Source of the DNA: Curvularia sp. ZM96
Taxonomy: Eukaryota; Ascomycota; Dothideomycetes; Pleosporales; Pleosporaceae
Direction: 5' to 3'
NCBI GenBank assembly: GCA_022457065.1
Contig: JAJGBQ010000001.1
Span: forward strand, 4,340,001 to 4,404,000
Length of the DNA: 64,000 nt
Shown here: one piece after another, positions 45,431 through 56,064 of the stretch
Layout of the letters: the number at the start of each line of letters is the position of its first letter
Position numbering within the stretch: position 1 is the first letter of the stretch
Notes under the pieces: model-generated
What the model was told of the DNA's origin: nothing
What the model saw: only the letters and a program-made list of their open reading frames with translations
The model's database searches: none
Translations under genes and position numbers: made by a program

Positions 45431-47135
45431 TTATCATAGACTTTTATTATAGTTAATAAACTATTATAATATACTAAATTAATTATTAGAATCGCTACTA
45501 TTACTTACACTATCTATCTTAACTACGTAGATGCGAGCGTTATGTCTAGTCTACTTATAACGCCTATATCGCCTCTCTCCTCGCACCCTCTTTAACGCGC
45601 TCTTACTATCGCCACGACTACTACCCGTCTATTTAGCTAATACTTCTTATACCTCGCCTATAGTAAGAGTCTCTTCTATCTATACGTATTACCGCTTATG
45701 GCTCTTACGCTTATTTAATTCGTTAAGAGCCTCTTAAAGAGTAGTTATTTTCTCTATTAGAAGTACTATCTTATATACTATTTACTAAGCCCTCTTACTT
45801 AACTGCGCAATCTACTTAGTAAGTAAGTTAGTAGAAGACCTACAGCGCTTTCTTACGCTCTACTAAATAAGACTAATTTAAGCCTTAACTTTACGCGCGT
45901 TACGTAGTGTCTACGCCTCCTAGGTAGGTACCCGTCACAGTAATTATTTTAGTGTCTATACTACTATATTAAGCTTTAATAGCATAGCCTATAGGTTATA
46001 TAGGACTAGTCTAGCGTCTCTAAAGCTAGCTTAGATATTATTCTTTATAATAGACTACTTAAAAGTAGTCTTAAAGACTAGTAGGAAGGTCTTCTTACTA
46101 ATATAGTTAGTATAGTTACGTGCTAAAACTAAAATAGCGTTACTATACTTACGCTTTAATAGCGAGAAATAGACGACGTTAAGGGGCTATAATAGGTAAG
46201 ACGAGTGCGCAGGCATATAGAGAAGAACTATATTCTTCTTCTTACAAAGATCTTAGAAATCGATAGAGTAGTAGCTCTTATAGCCGTTAATAATAAGTAG
46301 TTAAAACCTACCTATAGTATACCTCTTTATATACCTATTAAAGTACTCTAGCTATATAAGAGTAAGCTAATTATTCGTCTAGCTATTAGAACTAACTTTA
46401 AGAACCTAGTTAGTAGGCAGGTCTTTAAACTAGACGTTAATAAGCACCTTACCCGCAAAGATAACGAAGAGAGATAGCTAGCGACTTAACGCGCTCACGC
46501 CTTAGATTATAGTAATCTACTATTAGTTGTCTAGCTATATCTACTTCTTTTTACTATATTCTTCTAAGGCTATAATAACTAACTATAATAAAATCTTACC
46601 TATTATAAAGCTAGTTTTATTAAAGTTATAGATATTATCGTCTATAATACTCTACTTCTACTTTATTAACTCGACTAGATTAAACTAGCGTTAGATAGCC
46701 GCTAGGTCCTCGCAGGCAGCTCGCTAGTAATTATAGAGACGACTCTAGCGCGTATAGAGCTTAGAAGTTCTCTTAACAAAGTTATTAACCTAGTTCTTGC
46801 TAATAGGGTTACCCTCCCGCTTATATAATAGTTTATTAGCTATTACTCGAACGTTAGCCTTTATAGGCGCAAATTCTCGCGTAGACTCTTTAAGAATACA
46901 CTTAACTATAGCCTCCTCTTCTAGCTTATTTAGGCGCTTTAACTTCAGTTCGTAGTCGCGTTAAGAGCGTCTTCTAGCGCGTTAGTATAATAAAGTTCTT
47001 CGAGACACGTTATAGATAGAGACAGCGCGTCTTTAGCTTTAAACACGTTGCGATTAGATATTAAAAAGAGCAAGCTAAAGATCTAATTTAGGATAGGTTA
47101 ATAGATATTAACGTTATTGAGACATAACGCGTTGT

Positions 47136-47206
47136 AGTGTCGACGTTGACGCGCTGGTGGGGCATGGGCCGCTCACTTGGGTGGGCCGCCCACTTGTGAA
47201 CCACGT
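47136..47206 (-). repeat. Right terminal inverted repeat
   Basis: Reverse complement of the left repeat with seven differences, all transitions. Four to five of them are C to T in CpA context or its complement, as RIP produces. Confidence 0.93.
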
Positions 47207-47658
47207 TAATGTGTATCTCTTCGCTCCCCTCCAGGCTTAACCGAGCCCATGTGTTCTGCTCTGGTTCTATGTAAGGTATTAAGGCTACTCTTATGTAGAA
47301 CTTGCAGCTCACCCATCCGGGGCAAGGAACAGAAAGGAGGAAAACCTCGTCAAAGAAAAAGAAGACGCCTGTAAATGCAGCAAACATCCTCGCGAAAAGT
47401 AAAGAAAAAGAGCTCGTGAGCAGTTATACAAGCCTAGTTTATCTTCTAGGCCGCGGGGAAAAAAGGTAGAGAGAAAGCGGGGTTGGAAACGATTGTTTCC
47501 AGAGAAGGAGTGGTTCTGGGAGAGCGAGATTAAAGAAAAGACCATCAAGCTTCCCCGCAGCTAATGTCGGGGCGTCGAAGGAAAAAGAGTTCATCTAGCT
47601 CAATAATAATACATTCATGTCATGGTTCCCGATTCCCGATCCCAAAAATCGCCGAGGC
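47207..47658. other. Intergenic spacer
   Basis: Normal-composition DNA starting immediately after the transposon. It holds the 3' flank of the PFK-2 gene. No gene seen. Confidence 0.6.
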
Positions 47659-49992
47659 TTAATTAGTCGTCAGAGTAGGCGCCCTCCTGAGCTTGTAATT
47701 AGGCAGGTGATCAAAGTCGTCGGTTTCAGGGTTGTAGCGCCAGGCTTTGAATTCGACACCATATGGCTTGGGCTCCATCTGGTAGAGCATTCCGAGGGGA
47801 CAGTCGAGGTCAGCTACGTCTTCGCGTTTCAAGCCCTGGAAGTATGCAAGTAGCACTCGGGCAACACTGCGATGAGTGATGAGCAGGCAGTGGTCTGTCA
47901 TTCGTTCCAACTCTACAATGACAGGGCGGATGCGGTTGATGACGTCGAGGTAGCCCTCACCACCGGGACCAGGATAGCGATATGCGAGCTTGTCACGACG
48001 CCGTCGGAGGTACTCGTCGGCATACTTTGTGCGGATTTCTTCATATGTAAGACCCTCCATGATACCTGCGTTGAGCTCGTCAAGCATACGCATTTGCTTG
48101 ACCTCAAATTCCTCGTCGCAGAAATACTGCCCAGTCTGGATTGAGCGTTTCAGCATCGACGTCCAGACACAGAAGTTATGGGTCTCAAGCTCGTGGCTGT
48201 AGTAGGGATTCGGGGGAGTAGTATCACCTGCGACCGGCGGGAAGTGGGAATTTGCCTTCTTGTTTGCTTGGCGAACGGCCCATTCCTTGCGCTGAGCAGC
48301 AATGAAGCGGGTCATGGCCTTTGCATACTTTTCTCCGTTGGGGCTGAGATCAGAATCGCCGCCGATCTTACCAGCGACATTGTCTGTGGACTCGCCATGT
48401 CTCGTTATCCAAATCATACGCGGCGCGAGATTGAAGTTGAGGAGATAGTAGACAGCCTGACCAGCAAGGAAACCCCGGATCTGATGGGAGATCATCTTCC
48501 GGCCCACATCCACCATCTTGACATAGGGCATGTTGTGATCTTCCTCGTAGTCGCCGATTGGAACATAGTTCTTCTCGTAGATGGCTACTCGCTTCTTGAA
48601 GTCTGCGAGGGCAGCAACAGGATCTTTGTCAGCATAGTCCGGTCCTGACAGCTTCAGGCGCATGTTCGACTCGAGCAAATTCTGATCGCGACACACACTC
48701 TCCACGAACAAGACGTTGAGTTCGGGTCCTGCGCGCGCCCGTATTCGCTCCATAATCTGCTGCCGCCGCGCAAGCGTGCTGTTGGTCGCATCGAATATGC
48801 CGACTGATCCATTGCCATTCAAGATGTAGTTCAGCAAATCATCTAGTGTTTCCATGGCACATTGCTCTCGCAACGCAGCTGCACGCTGGTTTTGGGGGTC
48901 AAAGAAATCGGCCGATTGGTCCATTGACTCATTCTCGGTATTAGTTGGCTCATTTGTGGGTGTGGGCGCTTGTGGGCCTGGCGATGTGACTTCGACTCGG
49001 GGCGGCGGAAGCTGTGCGTTCTCGTCGTCGTCGTCTGCGATGGCGGTACTACCCCGGCGTGGGTCCGGCAGGTTCTGTGGGTCAATTGGCCCATCGTGCG
49101 CGGGGTCGCCATTGATAAGGATTTTTGCCGCAATCTGTGGCAATGTGTCCTGGTGCGCCTCAATAGCGCGCTTGACATTGGATGAGACGCGCTCGAGATT
49201 CGCCTGGGACAAGCGGAATCCGCTTTGACTCGCCGCCACTCGCCGCTTCTCTCCCACGTTGAAAATCTTGGTGTCGTGCTGCAGCCAGTTGAGGTAGCGG
49301 GCCATTTTCTTTGTGATGTAAGACTTGCCCCGAGCGGGCAGTCCCACCATGACAATGACTAGCTTGGAGCCGACGTCGCGCTGCGCAATCTTGCCATCTG
49401 GGGAGACTTTGGACTTGGTAAGCCCAGGGATATCGAGCGTCGTCGGTCGTAGTCGCGGGGTGCCTGCAGCAGAGCTGTTGCGTGTCAGAGTGCTGTTACG
49501 GTCAGCGAAGTAGGAGGTGTTCTGCCTCGGAGCCTCTCCGTACTCTCGCGGACTTCCCGGAACCGATGGCAGCGGGGTGTCGCTCAGGGCAGCGCCCACG
49601 CCATTGTTCGCGGAGACGAGTCCGTTTTGGTGCTGCTGTTGCACAGGGTTGGGAACAGCCTTTAGCTGGCCATTTTGATGGGCGTGTTCTTTGAGCGCCT
49701 GTACATTCTTCGCAGGCGCAACCGCGGGAAACTTTGGTTCGGCCGACACAGGGCGGGGCGTAAGGTCGTTGTCAGCGGGTGTGTCTGGCTGCTGCTGGGT
49801 GTCGAGCGGTAGGGCGAGTTTGCTCATTACAGATCGGGCGAAGGCAGAATGGGAGCTGAAGCGGCGAGGCGGAGAGGGAGAGCTGTTGGGGGAAGAAGAA
49901 GAAGAGGCGGACGAAGGGTGGGGATGGGAATGCTTGTGACGAACAAGCTCGGTGACCATCGGCGTCGGAATGGCTGCCATGTCTGGCGTCAT
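47659..49992 (-). CDS. 6-phosphofructo-2-kinase / fructose-2,6-bisphosphatase
   Basis: Single-exon gene of 777 residues. It makes and degrades fructose 2,6-bisphosphate, the main regulator of glycolysis versus gluconeogenesis, in the cytosol. The kinase half begins near 208 with Walker A GLPARGKS (217-224), then IFNVGEKRR, and GIFDATNSTLARR near 399-411. A fungal-type insertion of about 65 residues (about 295-360), rich in Asp, Pro and Thr, interrupts the kinase. The phosphatase half has RHGES (531-535), whose His is the phospho-acceptor; Glu646 in NAGIMEGLTYEE; and THRSVARVLLAY with His707. Since these are intact, the phosphatase should be active, unlike yeast Pfk26 where the His is lost. 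Residues 1-200 are a Ser/Pro-rich disordered N-terminus, likely phosphorylated. Confidence 0.93.
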   Translation of the reverse strand: MTPDMAAIPTPMVTELVRHKHSHPHPSSASSSSSPNSSPSPPRRFSSHSAFARSVMSKLALPLDTQQQPDTPADNDLTPRPVSAEPKFPAVAPAKNVQALKEHAHQNGQLKAVPNPVQQQHQNGLVSANNGVGAALSDTPLPSVPGSPREYGEAPRQNTSYFADRNSTLTRNSSAAGTPRLRPTTLDIPGLTKSKVSPDGKIAQRDVGSKLVIVMVGLPARGKSYITKKMARYLNWLQHDTKIFNVGEKRRVAASQSGFRLSQANLERVSSNVKRAIEAHQDTLPQIAAKILINGDPAHDGPIDPQNLPDPRRGSTAIADDDDENAQLPPPRVEVTSPGPQAPTPTNEPTNTENESMDQSADFFDPQNQRAAALREQCAMETLDDLLNYILNGNGSVGIFDATNSTLARRQQIMERIRARAGPELNVLFVESVCRDQNLLESNMRLKLSGPDYADKDPVAALADFKKRVAIYEKNYVPIGDYEEDHNMPYVKMVDVGRKMISHQIRGFLAGQAVYYLLNFNLAPRMIWITRHGESTDNVAGKIGGDSDLSPNGEKYAKAMTRFIAAQRKEWAVRQANKKANSHFPPVAGDTTPPNPYYSHELETHNFCVWTSMLKRSIQTGQYFCDEEFEVKQMRMLDELNAGIMEGLTYEEIRTKYADEYLRRRRDKLAYRYPGPGGEGYLDVINRIRPVIVELERMTDHCLLITHRSVARVLLAYFQGLKREDVADLDCPLGMLYQMEPKPYGVEFKAWRYNPETDDFDHLPNYKLRRAPTLTTN

Positions 49993-50845
49993 GCCAAGGC
50001 AGAGAGCGGTTGTGCTGCGCTAGAGTCGCCCGCCGCTGCGCCAAGAGACGACGCCCAGGCACTGGCTGTTGTATGGATGACTTGCAGCGGTGGAGACGGG
50101 CGCGGGTTGAGGCTGGAGACGGTGATGCAAGAGGTATGTGGGAGAGGGTTCCTTTTGCTGTTGGTGTGGGCGCGGGCGCGGGGCCAGGTGACGTTAAGAG
50201 CAGAGTCGGAGGCCGCTCTGGCTGTTCGGAGTCGGACTTTCTCGATGAGGCTCAACGGTTCCCCGCTACCACAAGGTCACCTACGGGCTAAGCAAACGTT
50301 ACAACTTCAAGAACACGCAAGCGGTCGCAATGGAACAAGGTCGCAATGGAATCATAGGCGACTTTGAACAACCCCTTTCTTTTGTTTTCTTTTTGTCTAC
50401 TCCAGACCGCACGAGGTCAGAAGACTGGCCGCGCAATCTGTGCTCGCATCGTCTGCAAGCCACACCCCGCCTGATGTCGCGAACTGGAAAACCCCACGCT
50501 CCGAGCTCCGATGCCCGATGGAGCAGACACATAATATTGTATGTCAAGATAACAAAGGCGGCACTTGCAACTCATCGTAACTCTCGTGTCGACTGCTTAA
50601 CGTAGCATTCTTCCGGCATATGCGCCTGTATGTGTCTCTGTCCATTGTCAACCTATGCGTCGGGCACGGATCGCTCAACAATACCCCGGGCATTCAACAC
50701 GGGGCTTCCCCAGATTTCCTGACGTAGTCATGTGGAGCTGCCGGCACATGGCTTGCATACTGCGCATTTCCATATTCTGGTGCTGTGCTTCCAAGGCAGC
50801 ACAGAGACCCAGTGGGTCTGCGCTGAGGAAAGGAGAGACTCGTCT
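49993..50845. other. Intergenic spacer
   Basis: Upstream region of the PFK-2 gene and 3' flank of the DUF202 gene. No other gene supported. Confidence 0.55.
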
Positions 50846-51369
50846 TCACCTCGCCAGCTTCAGCGTGAGGACCAGCAGACAAATGTATGCTGAAACGCTC
50901 AGCGCGGTCAAGGCGAAGACAACATTGCCGCTGGTGCGAAACTTCTTGCGGTACAGACCGTCCTCACCGACTTCGGAGAAGAACTGTTTATTTCCTAACG
51001 ACTATCAGCACCCGATCTGTGTAGGCGCATGCACAGTTTCGTCACAGCACTTACCTTGCTGTCGCCGGAACAGACTAGTGAAGAGGATACCGACTCCGTA
51101 GACAGCAAACAGTGCACCAATCGAGTAGAACTCGGCGGTGAAGATCTTGAGCACTACCAGCGCAAATGAGAATTGTCCGATTGCTGTACGAACATAGGCA
51201 CCCTCAAACGTGCGCTGTGCTGCCCGAATCTCCACCAGCTCATCGCTCGTCAGCACCACGGAGCGCGCGCGATGCAGGTGCAGACGGTATCGGTCTGCGG
51301 CGTGACGGCCCTGGCGCGTCGTCAGTCACGGCGGATTTGCAGTCGGCTTGTTTGGCTCACTTCGAACAT
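50846..51369 (-). CDS. DUF202 small membrane protein
   Basis: Three minus-strand exons, 51369-51361, 51310-51055 and 50994-50846, giving 137 residues. The 9-nt first exon (MFE) and the 50-nt first intron (GTGAGC..CCAG, with an internal CTGAC) were inferred from phase and are less sure than the rest. The second intron (GTAAGT..GTTAG) is 60 nt. The core carries LVEIRAAQRTFEGAYVRTAIGQ then a hydrophobic segment, matching DUF202 proteins: R-x-x-x-A followed by three membrane helices. The helices lie at about 42-60, 63-80 and 112-132. VRTSGN-like wording before the last helix (KKFRTSGNVVFALTAL) fits. In yeast, relatives of this fold include parts of the vacuolar transporter chaperone. A function for this short version is not known. 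Divergent from RNase H1. Confidence 0.8.
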
Positions 51370-52160
51370 GGCCAACGGCGCAGAGCAAGCGGAGCAGGGA
51401 GAGTTGTTGGTGTAGACGTGAAAATGCCCCTGATGTAGTTCAACAGGTAAAGCGACGAAGAGTGACGTAGTGGGGTAGGTCTTCACCGAGGTTACGCTTC
51501 GGGGCGCGTCCTAGCTATGCGCGTCACCGCGTCGTGGGCACACGAGGTACAAGAATAGGTGTCTTGGTGAATCCCTAGTGTGGGCAGTGAGCCGAATCTT
51601 ATATCAACGCCTGCGAATCCGAACGTTCCTTTTCGGGTGTTTCACGCGGTAAGCCGGGTAGCTCGTTGACATGGGATGCTAACTACGTACCCGTGAAGCT
51701 GCAGGGTCCCCGCAGCCCTGCACTTGCCAATCCGCAACTAGCAGACAGCAACACAGACACAGCAGCAGCTCATCGCCAATTCTCGGGTTCATTGTGGCGC
51801 ATCTACGTTCCCCTGCGACACGAGAATAACGCTGCATGCTTCGCCGTGCTAGGCTATCTCTTTCCCGGCCTGCCGCTGTTCTCTCTGGTCACACCAACGC
51901 ATGGTAACACCCCACTATCGTCCATAGCGGCCCCAAACACAAAAGTTTGCTTGCTGCTACGATCGCAAGCTAATGCTGCGCTTCCCAGGCACACAGAAAT
52001 CTGCCATCGTCACCCCGCTACCCTCGTTGTGCGCCATTATAATACCCCAGCGTTGACACCGTACCTTGGCCGCGCCCCGATCCGTTCATCCTACTCCCTC
52101 CGACGTTTACATTCCACCTGGGAAGACTATCCCACTACTATCGTCACCGAACAAGGCTCA
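51370..52160. other. Divergent region with an open in-frame extension of RNase H1
   Basis: From 51666 to 52160 the frame of the RNase H1 gene stays open. Its end (PYLGRAPIRSSYSLRRLHST) looks like a mitochondrial presequence. It may be 5' leader or an N-terminal extension. Confidence 0.45.
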
Positions 52161-53648
52161 ATGGCAGGCGCCCCGTCAAACACCTCTACAACACCGAGTA
52201 CGAAGCGCAAACACGGTCCGTTGAAATTCTACGCCGTCAAAGCTGGGAGAGTACCGGGCGTCTACCAGAACTGGGAAGACGTGCGCCAGCAGACCGAAGG
52301 CTTCAACAACCACGTGGGTGTGTAAGGTTCAATGCTGCGACCGTCTTTGTACTGACACCTAGCTAGTACAGTCTTTTTCTACCTATACTGAAGCAGAAGC
52401 ATTCGTGAAAGGATCCCTTGTGAAGAAAACCAAGCCGAAACCCAAGTTTTACGGAGTAGCAGTCGGACGCGTACCTGGTGTCTACACAGACTGGCCGACC
52501 GTAGAATCGCATACAAAAGGTTACAAGGGCGCGAAGCAACAGGGCTTTGCCACACGCGAAGAGGCCCAAGCCTTTGTTGATCGAGCTAGAAAAGGTTCCA
52601 GCGCGCCCATAAGCTTGCAGGGTCATCTGTCCGAGGCCTCGTCAGCAGCGACACGCAAGATGGAGGGAGCCGAACATGCGCCCAAGCGACAGAAAAGGGA
52701 GCATGCGTCGCCTGCGACAGTTGCACCCAATGGTGAGAACAAGGTCGAGCCGGGTATGGGCCCTCTTCCACCTGGCGCAGTAGATGGCTTCGACCCAACA
52801 ATCAAGCTAGATGAGACTCTTGGAAATATCAGAGCAAAAACTGCAGAAGAACTCAATGCAACCAAACGACACCCGACTGGAAACTTCAAAGGTCCATTGG
52901 TGGTACACACAGACGGAGGTTCTAGAGGCAACGGCAGAGTAGGCGCCAAGGCTGGTGTCGGCGTCTACTTTGGCCCCAGGGATCCCAGGTTCGTTTCTAG
53001 AGACGCTACACAACCTTCCATTTCTAACACTACTATAGAAACATTGGAGAGCCCTTAAGAGGAGAACGACAGACCAACCAAAGAGCCGAGCTCGTCGCCA
53101 TAGCCAGAGCCCTCGACCATGTGCCAATAGACCGCGACGTCGAGATTAAAACCGACTCGTACTATTCCATCCGCTGCCTGCGCGAATGGTTCCATAACTG
53201 GGAAACAAAGGGCTGGAGAAACGCAGCTGGCAAGAGTGTGGAGAACAAGGAACTCATCCAGCCGATACTCGCCAGGATACGGGAGCGTCTAACATGCAAG
53301 GGCAAGACGACATTTACCTGGGTCAAAGGCCACAGCACAGATCCAGGCAACATCGCAGCCGATGCCTTGGCAAACGAAGGCATGGACAAATGGACGCCGG
53401 AGCTGACATCAGGGACCCCATTCGACATGTCTGAGACCTTGAGGACTAAGTACACTCTGCCCTCGCTCACCAAGCCAAAGCAAGAGGAGGAAGATGAGTT
53501 CGGCGAGGATCCTTTCAAGGACTATTTTGACGGCCTGGAAGCAGAAAGGATGGCAAATGAGCTGGTTGGGGGTGTAGACACAACGGTCTCTGGTCAGTCC
53601 TCTGTGGATGCAGAGGTGCAGAAGACGAGCGAAGGAGGGTCGGGCTGA
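52161..53648 (+). CDS. Ribonuclease H1 with two hybrid-binding (viroplasmin-type) domains
   Basis: Three exons, 52161-52317, 52367-52988 and 53039-53648, giving 462 residues. It degrades the RNA of RNA:DNA hybrids. Two tandem RNase H1 N-terminal domains are visible: KFYAVKAGRVPGVYQNWEDV (about 20-60) and KFYGVAVGRVPGVYTDWPTV (about 85-130). The catalytic domain (about 240-400) shows HTDGGSRGNG (Asp), QRAELVAIARAL (Glu), IKTDSYYSI (Asp), VKGHSTDPGN (the flap His) and AADALANEG (Asp), so the DEDD set is complete. The second intron splits the Arg of DPR/NIGEPLRGERQTNQR. The start at 52161 is the first ATG directly before the conserved part. An upstream ATG at 51666 in the same frame would add 165 residues. 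The C-terminal 80 residues are acidic and not conserved. Confidence 0.88.
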
Positions 53649-54275
53649 TGACAAGAGGTGGGACGGACTTCTAAACTCTATGCAAAATTATGCCAGTACT
53701 TGCGTTTCCTCGGAAGCCAGGGTTTGCGCAGCTGGCTATACAGATCGATACCGCGAAGCCTAGCGGGCCCCAAAGTGGGCTATGGTAATTAAGAAAGGTC
53801 AGAATAGACCAAGGACCAAGCATGAACGAGGACACTGCCAAGGATGCATAGGCTTGTGCCAAGGCACTCGATCCCATTCACGTCCTTGTTTTGTAGTCTT
53901 TTAGGACCGTTCTTTTCTCGTTGGGATGTATCATTAAGATACCTGCCATACACGCAGGTATTCAAACTAGAAATACATGGTTCACCATTTGCGCCTTCCT
54001 AATATCATGTATGCCAAACTCCGTTCCTTGCACTCATGAATTTCCAGGATCCCACACAATCCTTGCTTGTCTTACCATAAACGGTCATAAGACAGAGAAA
54101 CAATAAAGAAATCTAGATCTCGCGATGCTGATTAAACCCCTAAATCCCTAAGCACCCAAACTCCACATTTTCATCCTTCCAAACGCCCCTCTATCCCATA
54201 CCCAAACTACCCAATACGTCACCTTCCTAGAATAAAACCCTTTTTTACAACCCCCAGCGCGATCTCCATAACCCC
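53649..54275. other. Intergenic spacer between convergent genes
   Basis: AT-rich 3'-flanking DNA. No gene seen. Confidence 0.6.
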
Positions 54276-54782
54276 TCACCACCCACCGTCCCCAATTTCC
54301 CACCCCTTCCAATCCTGCATAACCCTCCACCCGGCCACCCACACCGCAACCACCACCAACACCACCATATTCACCCAAAGCGCCCACGTAATCACCACCT
54401 CGCCTACCATTCCTCCATACTGCACCCCGTGCGTCCCCAGCACCTCCTTGAGCAGATCATCGCCGACTAGGACAACTATAGTGAACGTGGCGTACGCTAT
54501 GCTTCCGTAGAAGAGGAGGACGAATGTCGATGAGGGAGGTAGGAGGAAGAGGGCGGTGTAGAAACTGAATAGGTGGCAGATGAGGGAGAGGATGAAGAGG
54601 AGGGATACTAGAAGAACGAAGAGACTGAGGGTTTGGTGGACGAGGTGGGTAAAGGATGTGCAGATGGTTTTCGAAGTTGGCTTTAGTGGGGTGAGAGTAG
54701 CTGGTGAGTCTGGTGGGACGGGGGTTATGAGCATTGTCGTTGTTATATCGGTCGTGGTGGTGGTTTCGGTGTATGTGGACAT
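54276..54782 (-). CDS. Small multi-pass membrane protein, unknown function
   Basis: Single exon of 168 residues starting at MSTYTETTTTTD. The frame is open further upstream to 55070, but the added part is basic and uninformative, so the ATG at 54782 is preferred. The first 40 residues are Thr/Pro-rich. Then four hydrophobic stretches follow: LSLFVLLVSLLFILSLICHL, TALFLLPPSSTFVLLFYG, YATFTIVVLVG, and VVITWALWVNMVVLVVVAVW. I do not recognise a family. Composition is biased enough to be a real membrane protein, but without homologue evidence it could be a chance frame. Confidence 0.5.
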   Translation of the reverse strand: MSTYTETTTTTDITTTMLITPVPPDSPATLTPLKPTSKTICTSFTHLVHQTLSLFVLLVSLLFILSLICHLFSFYTALFLLPPSSTFVLLFYGSIAYATFTIVVLVGDDLLKEVLGTHGVQYGGMVGEVVITWALWVNMVVLVVVAVWVAGWRVMQDWKGWEIGDGGW

Positions 54783-55821
54783 GTTTTTTGAAGAGAGTTG
54801 GTGTGCTTGATGTTTCTCTCTATTTTCAAGTTTCCTCCTATTCCCTTTCTCTCCACTTCCCCGAAAAATTTCCTTGCGTTGCGGGTGGCCAGTAAATTCC
54901 CCTTTTTCAGTGGCGTTGCTGATAGTATGAATTGTAGTCGAGATAAAGACAGGGAAAGATTGTGCGTGGGAACGCTGTGTATAGTTGCAGCGGTACCGAT
55001 GTCGTGACCCGCACGGCGAAACTCTCATCTCGGTGCTTACGTGCGTACGCTGATGGCCAACACACGGCAAGACTGAAGTTTATCCTTGCCGCGCGTCATC
55101 GATCTCAGTTCCTTCTGTTTCAGAACTTGACGTACTAGGTGGTTGGTCTTATGCCTTTACGCCTAGGGTCAGTAGTAGAGTACCTGTCAGATGGATACGA
55201 GGACCCGGCACTTTGGTCATGGCGGTGTGAACGCTTCCGCCCTTCCCATTGGTGAGAAAGAATGCAGCAGGTCCAAATTCGATGATAAAAACAACGTTGA
55301 CTCGAAGGGTGAATTTTTACTTTATGCTCGTCGCCATGTTTAAGTTGCAGAGCAACGTCGCACACGCATGGCGAGATGTCACATTGTTGTGGATATGCAC
55401 ACCTTTATAGTAAAATTATCTTGTCGTAAACAATCATCTACTGGTTTATCAAATTGAGGTTTGGACAGGATGTACGATTAAGGCGACGGTCTCGAGTGAT
55501 GTGGTAAGAGGAAAGCTTATGAGCGTATAAGCGTTCGCATAACGCCTTCTGTTTGATGACGAAGTACAAAACATGTATCGAGCTTCCGGATCCACATTCA
55601 TTTAGCGAAAGTTGAGCTCATGCGATTGCCATGCGGCATGCCCCCTCAACTTGACCAGATCCGATACCACCTGACCGAACCAAAGTAAAAGGAAAAAAAA
55701 AGCATTCAGGTAGAAGAGAACAAAACCCAGCACGTTACGAAGTAAGGATAAGATAAATGGGTGAGATGCTTTGACAGACAAAGATGCCTGATTCCGTGTC
55801 GGAAGCAAAAAAAAAAGTTGT
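54783..55821. other. Intergenic spacer
   Basis: Upstream region of the small membrane protein. No supportable gene. The A-rich run just before 55822 lies downstream of the minus-strand tRNA and probably contains its Pol III terminator (T-run on the minus strand). Confidence 0.55.
55805..55816 (-). terminator. Pol III terminator (oligo-T) of the tRNA
   Basis: An uninterrupted A-run on the plus strand becomes a T-run directly downstream of the tRNA-Thr gene on its own strand. Confidence 0.65.
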
Positions 55822-55903
55822 TGCTCAAGCACGGAGTCGAACCATGGATCTTCGCATTGCCAGTTAGTACAAGTGCGACGCCTTACCACTTGGCCACTCA
55901 AGC
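55822..55903 (-). tRNA. tRNA-Thr (anticodon UGU) with a short intron
   Basis: 82 bp on the minus strand. The acceptor stem pairs GCTTGAG with CTTGAGC, followed by discriminator A. The D arm reads GGCC..AAGTGGTAA..GGC. The anticodon stem pairs TCGCA with TGCGA around an expanded loop that holds C-T-TGT-A, then about 10 nt of intron just 3' of the anticodon. The variable loop is AGATC, and the T arm is CATGG-TTCGACT-CCGTG. With U at position 33 the anticodon is UGU, reading ACA (Thr). A run of T's on the transcribed strand follows within 10 bases and fits Pol III termination. Confidence 0.9.
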
Positions 55904-56064
55904 AGCTTGTTTTTGTTGGAGAGCATCAAAATTTTTATCATTATAACGTCTGATGTTATTCCAGACGAAAAGGATGGTGGGGTCCGATCTCCGCATCCAC
56001 CCGGTCACCACACCACCCGTAAACTGCGCAAAGTAGTCCTTCGATCCACCGAACGCTCATTCAT

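Larger units (their letters stand above)
45360..47206. mobile_element. RIP-degraded DNA transposon, Fot1/pogo (Tc1-mariner) type
   Basis: A complete but inactive element of 1847 bp. Its ends are 71-bp terminal inverted repeats (45360-45430 and 47136-47206), flanked by TA on both sides (45358-45359 and 47207-47208). TA duplications and a length of 1.8-1.9 kb are features of the Fot1/pogo branch of Tc1/mariner. Elements such as Molly and Pixie of Parastagonospora are of about this size, from memory. The interior is very AT-rich, almost devoid of CpA and TpG and full of TA, which is the pattern left by RIP, and no open frame survives. The transposase is therefore inferred, not read, and the coding strand cannot be decided. 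It lies between the ends of two housekeeping genes without breaking either. Confidence 0.9.
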
